DNA from: Hypomyces perniciosus
Lineage: Eukaryota > Ascomycota > Sordariomycetes > Hypocreales > Hypocreaceae
Reading direction: 5' to 3'
Length of the DNA: 64,000 nucleotides
Assembly: GCA_008477525.1 (NCBI GenBank)
Contig: SPDT01000005.1
Location: forward strand, 310,001 to 374,000
Within the stretch, counting starts at the first letter, position 1. The number at the start of each line of letters is the position of its first letter. Shown piece after piece: positions 56,213 through 64,000 of the stretch. The position numbers and the translations under genes are program-made. The notes below the pieces were generated by a model, which was not told the DNA's origin, did no database searches, and saw nothing but the letters and a program-made list of their open reading frames with translations.

Positions 56213-59200
56213 CTACACCCCAGAGACGACATCGCCCAGGTCCTTATTAACCCCAAGGCTGAATCGTCTCTTTATCGCCTTCCAACTCTCAACGAGTGCG
56301 ATATACGTCGCAACACAGCCAAACACCACGCCCCATTCCCACGTCAGCCCCTGATGCTTAAACACGGTTGTGTTGACGTAGGGGATGTAAATGACGGGGA
56401 AGGTGATGATGAATCCTGCAATCACCGACCAAAACAAGAAACGGTTGTGATAGATCGTCTTAAAGACGGAAAACGGACCCTTCCACCTCTCGTCCATCGC
56501 AAACAGGCTTCGATGAAAGTGCTTCACCTCCCAGGCAGTAACAAGGAGCAAAAAGCTCAGCGTAGCGAATGTCGTTGCCCTCGCGCGGTACACCTGAGCA
56601 CAGCCCTCATGTCCGCGGTCGTTGCATTCGGCGGGTAAATCATGGAAGCCATGCCCAGAAGCCGCATAGGCAACCAGCATAAAGGCAGTCAGACACAGCG
56701 TTCCCATGAACGTTCCATACATGAACTGGTCCCGAACTAAATCAAAGGTGAACACTCCAGTGCGCAAGCTGCGTGGTCGACGCCGCAGAATGTCTGGTTC
56801 CGCCTCCTCCAGACCCAGACCAAGCGCAAGAGGAGATGACGTGATGAGGTTGGCCCAAAGGATCTCCAGTGGTGATAGCGGAAACACTGCGACGTTCCTT
56901 ACGTCCTTGAATGCCAAGCCAATCAACAACAGGATGACCTGTGCGAGGTTGGAGGTGAGGAGATGCAGAAGGAACTAGTATCACCATGTTAGGACATACA
57001 CTTTCTCATCAGACGTCAATAAGTGTCTACAATTACATACCTTTTGGATGTTGTCGGCGAGTCGCCGGCCCTCTTGAATGCCGGTGATGATCGACGCAAA
57101 GTTGTCGTCTGTTAGCACCATATCGGCAGCCTCCTTGGCGACATCGCTACCGCGGTCGCCCATGGCTATGCCTACATCAGCCTGCTTTAGTGCCGGCGAG
57201 TCGTTGACACCATCGCCCGTCATGATACAAAAGGCCTTTCGACGGTTCAATGCCTGAATGACTCTAACCTTTGTCAAGGGGCTGCATCGGGCAATAACAA
57301 GTGGCAGGTTCTCCATGGCGTCAATCTGGTCGTCCGTCAGGTTGTTAAAGTCGGCCGCCGACATGACCGTCTTTGGGGCCAGGGGAACATCATGCGACAA
57401 GATGCCAACCTCGTATGCTACCGCGGTGGCAGTCTTGATATGATCGCCAGTCACCATGTGCACAGAAATACCAGCTTGACGACATTGTGCGACAGCCCCA
57501 GCTGTCTCTGGGCGGGGCGGGTCGTAGAGGCCAGCCAGTCCTAGGAAATGGAGGCCGCTTTCAACGTTGGCACGATCATGAACGTCATCCTTTTCCAGTT
57601 CCATGGTTTTATTGGCGATACAGAGTACCCTGAGGCCTTCAGCAGCCAGTTCCTCCGCCTTGGCGTGGATGGCCTGCTTCAGGTCCTCGGACTCGTTCAG
57701 CTTTGGCAGAACTACCTCGACAGCACCTTTGGTATACACGTGGGACAGGCAATCAACGTCGCTACCGTAGACAACACTCATGAGTTTGCACGATGAGTCA
57801 AATGGATGTTCCGCGATCAGCTCATCGTTGGCCGTCTTATTCTTCCCAAAACGCATGGCAAAGACTTTGAGAGCTATCTCAGTGGGTTCACCCACTGCCT
57901 TCCATTCGGCCGGTTCAAAAGCGGTAGTAACGCTGCTGGCATCAGTCTCGGGCTCCTTTTTCCCATCCGTGACAGCCGCATTGTTGCAGAAAATAAGTGT
58001 GTCGAGAAAGTTGCTAAAACAGGTCCCCGAAAGGGAACCAGACCAGTATACAGTGCCACTACTTGGGTCGTAGGGATCCGATGTGCCCTCGGCGATACCA
58101 GCAACACCTCCGCGGAGCCAAACCTTTCGGGTAATCATTCGTCCCTGGGTCAGTGTGCCTGTCTTGTCAGAGCAGATATTGGTAACGCCGCCTACAGCCT
58201 CGAGAGATGGCATCTTGCGTACAATGACGTGGCCTTTAACCATTGCCTTGGTCGCGACAGCCATGGTGACGGTTAGCACAGCGAGGAGGGATTCAGGGAT
58301 TACCGCGACACCAACGCAGATTCCATAGAGCAGGACATCATCGTTAATTCTCCATAGGCTGACGGAAAAGACTGTGATGGCTAGCAGAATGGCAAGGCCA
58401 AAAAGCAGCAGGGCAAACTTGCTGAGTGTGACCTGCAAGGGGGTGCCTTCCAATCCGAGGATGCTTCGTACGGTCTGGTAGAAGTTGAAGAAGAATGCTT
58501 TCACGGGTCCATCGTTGACATTTTTCTTCTTATTTTGACGTAGGAACTCGGCAATCTGGCCGACTTCAGTGTCCATTCCGGTTGCAATGACAATGCCAGT
58601 AGCGCGGCCACGAGTGACGGAGCTTCCTTTGAAGGCGAGATTGGTACGATCACCAACAGGAAGATCGGCATCATTAAAGATTGCATCTGGCCTTTTGCTG
58701 ATAGCTACGGATTCACCGGTGAGATGGGCCTCGTCCGTAGAGAGGTTGATGCCGTGGACTAGACGCAAATCGGCGGGGACCACATCACCAGTGGCGAGAG
58801 AGACCAGATCTCCCTTGACCAAGGTTTCTGCCTTGATAGTGTCGCCATGGCCATTCCGGATGACTTTGCACTTGGGAGTCGACAAAGCGTAGAGAGACTG
58901 GATGGTCTGCTCAGCCTTGTAGTCTTGGATCAACCTATGTCGATGTCGGTGAGCAATGTGATACTACAGAGTGCGCAATAGGCCGATTTCTTGCTTATTC
59001 ACTGGCAACGTACCCTACAGTAATATTGAGGAGAATGACTGCAAGCACTACTCCGCCTTCGACATAGTCCCTGATAGCAAAGGACAATGCGGTAACGGCG
59101 ATGAGCACGACGGTCAGCGCATTGGCGACCTGCTGAAGAAAGATCTCCCACAGAGAGAGACCCTTTGCACCTTTAATGTCATTGGGGCCGTCCCGGGTCA

Positions 59201-59438
59201 ACCGGGCGGCAGCCTCGTCGTCGTTTAGTCCATCGTAAAGGCTGGTGTTGAGGAGCTCAGCAACGCGCTGGGCAGAGAGCGTGTGAGGACAGGTTGGCTT
59301 CTCTATAGCTACAATGTCTGGGGGCTCCGCTATAGGAGGCTGGTCGTCCTGGCTGCCGGGGAGGGTCGACGAGTCCGACGAGGAGGAGGAGTTGGCGTGT
59401 TCTGCACCATTCGTGAGCACAGGCGTGGTTTCTCCCAT
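56213..59438 (-). CDS. ENA1: ENA-type P-type Na+/K+-efflux ATPase (three exons)
   Basis: Exons are 59438-59014, 58934-57041 and 56974-56213, with introns of 79 and 66 nt, giving 1026 residues. It is a type IID P-type ATPase. After a Ser-rich N-terminus and a cation-ATPase N-terminal domain it shows the actuator motif LTGES (~213), the phosphorylation motif SDKTGTLT (~396) and the hinge GDGVNDSPALKQ (~717). A C-terminal bundle of membrane helices follows. The family pumps Na+ (and K+ or Li+) out across the plasma membrane and is needed for salt and alkaline-pH tolerance. The long GA-rich sequence just upstream is its probable leader. Family assignment is firm; the paralogue identity (ENA1 or ENA2) is not. 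Confidence 0.92.
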
Positions 59439-61647
59439 CGAATGGTTATCGGGTTGCTGTTCCAGCCGGAGACTGCGCGGACAGTGGACTGGCCTCTACA
59501 AGCGGCGGAGGCAGAGAGACGAGGGGAGAAGAGGAGAGAAGAGAAAGGCGGATAAAGAACGAAAGTCCCCTATCAGCGGAGCAATGAACGGGCTGGTGTG
59601 AGTGTTGGCAGAGAGGAACCTCTGGGCTAAGGGCTGTAAGTAAGTACTCAAAGCAATACAAAAGGCCAGAAAGGCAGAGTGAAGCCTGAAGAGGAGAGAA
59701 GAAAAAGAGAAAAGAAAAAAGAGAGAGCCGAGTGTCGTGTGCTCTCTTCTTCCCTTTAGTACCCTGGTGGCCTCACCCAAACGGACGGACGGCTACGGCT
59801 ACGGCTCAACAAATCACGGCCCCCTAAGCACGGAGGTAACGGAAGGCCCATAGCAGTAGCAGAGCTGCAGAGGGCGCTGGGGTAACGGGGAATGCAGCTT
59901 CCGTTGCTTCCCTTGCTCTGCCCCACAGCTGTGCAGGCACTGCTGCCAAGTTGACGACGCGACACCATCGTGACGAGACAGATCGTCAAGATTAGGTTTG
60001 TGTGGTAAGCCGGCTTTGTTTGCTGGAGGTTTCCCAGCTGGGCAAATTAGTGGCTGATGAGGACCAACAAGTGGCGGTGCACGGAACACTTGGCAGAAAG
60101 CACATGTATTATACTCTGTATATCCCGATTGAATCCAATCCACAGCATTGCCATTCATTCATAGTCCTTGTATTCAATGATTTACCATGAGAGCATCTTT
60201 TGTCCTCCAGTAAACCCCCCGGAATCACGGCAACATCTAATAGGGGGCACGTGCTGATCCCGAGTCGATATTTCTGGGTACACATGGACGCCTTCCAAGC
60301 CAATGGGTACGGGGATTTGGTCCCTACTGATCCCTACCCCGCTACGCCACTGCGGTGGATTTATCAATGGATCCCTTACGGAGCCCACCTGCAGGGGGTT
60401 TAGGCCCCTAGCCTCGCTATTGTCAGCGCATTAGCACCCGTAAGTGGCTTTCAACCACCACCAGACGACCTATCCTGTTTGTCCATCTCACTGCCGCGAT
60501 GTTTCCCCTCCGCAGGACAGTCTGCTCCGATGATACCTCTCCATATCTCGTGCTCAGCCCTTTGTGCTCCCAAAACAGGCCTGGAAATCCCATGACGACC
60601 CCTACGCAGGTCCATACGTCTTCGATATCAATCTCCCTGCATCACCTCCCAGCAACCCCGCATCGCTCCCCCCCGCGATTCGTCAGCTTCGGAATGGTGT
60701 ATAGCGCCAGCTGTCTTGGCGAACAACGGTGCTATCACAAGGAGTCGCTTGCCGTCAATCTTGCGTGTGGACACCCGCATTCCAGTACGATGGCTGTACA
60801 CGTGCTCTATCAGCCCAAGGTTGGGTTAACAAGCCACCGCATAACCTCGGCCTAGTGAGGGGATCGCGACTTTGATCAGAGGCGTTCATGGCCATGGCAT
60901 CCACGAATACAGCAGGTAGAAGTCGGGATAACGTTGAGGTCATCTTGTCTCTCCCCTCTGTAATGCAGCTAATGAGAAACAATAGTAATACATACTAATA
61001 TGCCAAGGAGCCGGCCAGGGACTGGTGCTCAGTGCACTAACGCTTTAAGCTCATCGACTACCTAAACCACCACAGAGCCGCCTGGCCATTATCACATCAG
61101 ATAACTCGACGCGCGTACGGAGTACATAGTGCTACTAACACAGACATCTACTGCGATTACTGGTACTGCCTACATAGATATGTAGTATTACGTTGGTTGT
61201 ACTCACCGTCTTGACTCGTACATGTACGAGTACGTACAAACAAAAAGCCGGAATCTCCGTGATATGTGTCCACATTGCGGAGATCCCGGCCCATGTGACT
61301 TTCCGCTGGCACGGATACAAGACATCAGGGCTATGGGCGATGTCGGTGAGCATGCATGTTCCTGTAATACATGGTTTGGAATAGGGGTAATATTCTGTTA
61401 CTCGTATACTTGGGGGTTTGTAGTACTACATAGTGCTCTTTATCAGATCGCTACGAGCCCTATGAGAGCATCTCTTGCATCTCTGTACGACGTCTAGGCG
61501 ATCTCAAGTGGTGTGACATCCTCATGCAAACGGATACTACCCAGCTTCCACATTGAGACCACCAAGAGGTCACCAAACGGTAGAGCAAACGTGCACTGCC
61601 TCACTCAAGATGTCTGATTCACTGCATAGCACAGCCATGATCTGTCT
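59439..61647. other. Intergenic region, 5' of ENA-type pump
   Basis: The first ~330 bp are purine-rich on the plus strand and pyrimidine-rich on the pump's strand, fitting a long leader and promoter. The rest holds only short unsupported frames and one TACGGAGTA word at ~61116. Confidence 0.4.
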
Positions 61648-63146
61648 CTAGCCTAGCAAGTTAATGTACGGCTCTGGCCACTTGCCCCATACCAATGGCC
61701 GATCTCCCAGTCGTCCACTTACAGGCGCCAAGATCTTGATCTTGCGCCTCTCCTCGTCCACATCTGCCACGTACACAAATCCCATCACATTCGCCGCTCG
61801 AACCGTCTCCGGCGCGTCTCTAATAGAGGCGTACATGACTGCGAGCGTCCAATGCTGCATGAGTGACGTCGGTTCTTCTCTCACTACGCTCTGGTGATCG
61901 TCCGTACCATCTGTCGACGGGGTAACGTTAGTAGCTCGTTGCACATTGTGATTCGCACAGTTTGACTTACAATCTGATACTTTGTAAATGACCAGACTAT
62001 CGAAGTCGACCTGCTGAATCTGTGGGCTCAGGGTCCTCTTGGCATCACCGAAAAAGTACTCCTTGATGATTGCCTCTCGTGAATGTTGCAGGAATGCCTC
62101 GTCCCTCTCAATCACACCCTCCGATCGGTCCAGGGGAATAACTTGTATCGGCTCCCCCAAGCTCGTCTTGTCGTTGGCAAAGCGCTTCGTCATCTCCGCA
62201 TTCATCCGAGTGGATCCAATCACCACAACTACGTTGATAGAAAGCTCATCAACAATGTGTGCGATCAGTTCTAGGCCGACCTTGCTCTTCTCACTGATTC
62301 CCATACCATCGACAATCACCCCAGAGCTTCGTACATCTTCATCTTCACTCAATCGCCCACTCACAGCACCGGCTAGCCGCCCAATCAGCTCCCGATAGAG
62401 ATCAGCATCTTCCTCCGCAGATTGCCTCCCGTAGTAAAATACCATGGGCAACTTCACAGGCACCGTACTTGGCCCACTCGTCGGCGTAGAACCCCAGCCA
62501 TCCACAGCCTCGGGGTCCATCACCGTTGCAAAGACACTGGCGCTCAGCGTACCGGCCAAGCTTAGCATGCCCTCCTTAGGATTTGCGTTGACTCCAATAA
62601 CCTGATATCCCTGTCGCGTCGCGTAGCTCGTCAATGTCCTTGCCAGCGTGGTCTTGCCTGAGCTTGTTGGCCCAACAATCAACACCCTCGGTCCCTCACG
62701 ACGTTCCCTCGTTGCAGCGACGCGCATCTCGCCAAGTCGCGCATGTAGATTGATGTGTGAAGTAGCCGGATTCGCAGCTGGATTCATATACTCTGCAGTG
62801 AACTCATCGTCGCATCGTCCTTCGATCTCGAGCTCGCAACCGTGCCATGTCAGAATCTTCGACTTGGTACCGGAGAAGGTGTAGGCGCTGCGGACGGCGA
62901 GTTCGACGCCATCCTTTTCAGCTGTCCCGGAAAGGAGCTTGAGGACGAGAGAGGAACCGCTCGATACTTCGAATCGCCATTCCCAGGATGGTTTTAGGGT
63001 GATTGTTCGCGAAGAGGATGCGACGGGCTAGGAGACGGTTAGCAAGAAATACATGAAAAATGCCCTTGCAGAGACATCTAAAGGGGAAATGGGACAAATA
63101 CGAGACCTACCTGTACCGGGATTTGGCCCAAGCCAGGAATTGACAT
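61648..63146 (-). CDS. CLP1: CLP1, mRNA cleavage and polyadenylation factor (three exons)
   Basis: Exons are 63146-63111 (36 nt), 63027-61971 and 61910-61648, giving 451 residues. The third intron boundary is easily missed because the 60-nt intron (61970-61911) is itself in frame. It has a GTAAGT donor and a perfect TACTAAC branch site. The protein has an N-terminal beta domain (TITLKPSWEWRFEV), the P-loop GPTSSGKTT (~131) and the C-terminal CLP1 domain. Fungal CLP1 is a subunit of cleavage factor IA with Pcf11. It binds ATP and acts in 3'-end formation in the nucleus. Confidence 0.95.
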
Positions 63147-63771
63147 GGCCAGCTACATTGACAGAAGAACAAGAGCTATGGTGGAATTGAGGTAAACGGA
63201 GAAGAGCTTATGGCTAGCTCTCGGAAAGCTATCAGAGGTTGGAAAGTTGTGGGACAATGTGCGCGTTAGTCGATACCAGGCTCTAGGTATTTGAACATGT
63301 AATCGTGCATGTATTTCCCAACACCACTTGAACAAGGGCCTTTGGACCCGCTGACGTCTTCAGATAGGTATGCATACTTATTGAGGACCAGCATTTCGAC
63401 TTCACTCCTCATCATCTCTTCAATACTGCTAGATCCGACCCGATAGGACTTCTTAAGTCTACATGTATCAAAATTTTCTATAAATATAGTGCCCATTTTC
63501 CAACTCACAGGCGTTCCCAAAACACCAAACGCCGTTCTCTAATCACATACTCCGTAAACATCATCATAATCCTCATAAAACCAAGGAGCAGGAGTCATGC
63601 TTCCTATCTCCCGCGCCGAGCCCTTGTTCTAACGCCCCATCATGGGTATCCCTTTTTAATTCGACGATTCTTTGGGTATCCGCGGAAACCTGCCCTTGAC
63701 ACCAGTGAGGCGAATTTTGAGAGCAACTGTTGAAGACACAGCGGCGGTTCAAAACGCCCCGGCCTTATCTT
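63147..63771. other. Intergenic region
   Basis: CLP1 promoter and the 3' flank of the inositol kinase gene. A minus-strand frame at 63266-63520 is not convincing. One TACTCCGTA word lies at 63549-63557. Confidence 0.4.
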
Positions 63772-64000
63772 CTAATTTTCTTCGCCTGCCAGCTCTAGAA
63801 AGATGCGTATTAAACTCCGAACACCCAAAAGGATGTTCTCGTCTGGCCCCTGACCAGGAGTAAGTTGCGCATGCGCAAAGTCAATGAGCTTCAATGTAAA
63901 GATCTGAGGGAGGCTCAATCCCTCTTCATCGCTGTCATCGTATTCATCTTCGTTCAGGGCTATGCCGCTATCCATCCTCTTGTTTGTGCGCTCAACTGGC
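63772..64000 (-). CDS. Inositol polyphosphate kinase, C-terminal end (partial)
   Basis: The last 76 residues of a protein whose 5' part lies beyond the window. The block TLKLIDFAHAQLTPGQGPDEN followed by LLGVRSLIRIF is the C-terminal catalytic segment of the inositol polyphosphate kinase family (IPMK/IP3K/IP6K). The Asp of IDFAH binds metal and nucleotide. An acidic insertion (NEDEYDDSDEEG) precedes it. Which member of the family this is (Arg82/IPMK or Kcs1-like) cannot be decided from this end alone, though the spacing resembles Arg82. Confidence 0.82.
   Translation of the reverse strand, partial: PVERTNKRMDSGIALNEDEYDDSDEEGLSLPQIFTLKLIDFAHAQLTPGQGPDENILLGVRSLIRIFLELAGEEN

Noticed and set aside
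57806..58276. 156-codon plus-strand frame
   Set aside because: Antisense to the sodium pump exon 2.
61911..61970. In-frame 20-codon insertion in CLP1
   Set aside because: The stretch has a GTAAGT donor, a TACTAAC branch site and a CAG acceptor and breaks the conserved protein, so it is an intron that happens to be a multiple of three.
1..64000. CRISPR arrays, bacterial-type operons, rRNA genes
   Set aside because: No regularly spaced direct repeats, no ribosome-binding-site architecture and no 5S/18S/28S-like sequence was seen; gene structure is eukaryotic.

Overview
This window looks like nuclear DNA of a filamentous ascomycete (Pezizomycotina), probably Sordariomycetes and possibly Hypocreales. 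Genes have few short introns (about 56-180 nt) with GT..AG ends and CTAAC/CTGAC-like branch sites. Families typical of such fungi are present: a HET-domain protein, a 2EXR protein, a LysM/GH18 chitinase, an ENA-type sodium pump and an ABCC pump. The species assignment is inference; nothing here fixes it. I could splice most genes exactly, and exon coordinates are given in the entries.

Layout. 1-9.3 kb: a small C2H2 protein, an opine-dehydrogenase-like enzyme, a polytopic membrane protein, a tRNA-Asp, and two diverged copies of a ~230 bp repeat. 9.3-14 kb: a MITE-like element and an intact stand-alone retroelement Gag ORF with no pol. 14.3-27.3 kb: the housekeeping core, with a Sec14-like lipid-transfer protein, an MDP1-type HAD phosphatase, a decapitated Tc1-like transposase, a PTEN-like phosphatase, a Pom33/Tts1 membrane protein with a 16-nt micro-exon, and a 1511-residue ABCC transporter. 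27.3-41 kb: mostly gene-poor, holding one unknown protein, a HET-domain protein, a tRNA-Lys with an intron, possible Ty3/gypsy debris and a broken second ABCC gene.

41-50.3 kb is the most interesting part. It is a chitin-related accessory cluster: a secreted LysM+WSC protein interrupted by three in-frame TAG codons, a 2EXR protein, a secreted unknown protein, and a large chitinase (three LysM domains, ChtBD1, GH18) carrying two apparent single-base frameshifts. The three TAGs all replace tryptophans expected from the family, while all nine glutamine codons are intact. This is the pattern expected of a gene restored by fungal A-to-I mRNA editing (UAG to UGG), although plain pseudogenization or RIP-like mutation remains possible.

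50.4-64 kb: a 586-bp foldback element with perfect 52-bp inverted repeats, a second C2H2 protein, a 25-residue metallothionein split over three exons (11, 61 and 6 nt), an ENA-type P-type ATPase, the mRNA 3'-processing factor CLP1, and the 3' end of an inositol polyphosphate kinase running off the window. A short palindromic word (TACTCCGTA / TACGGAGTA) recurs about 20 times in the non-coding DNA and in none of the coding exons I called.
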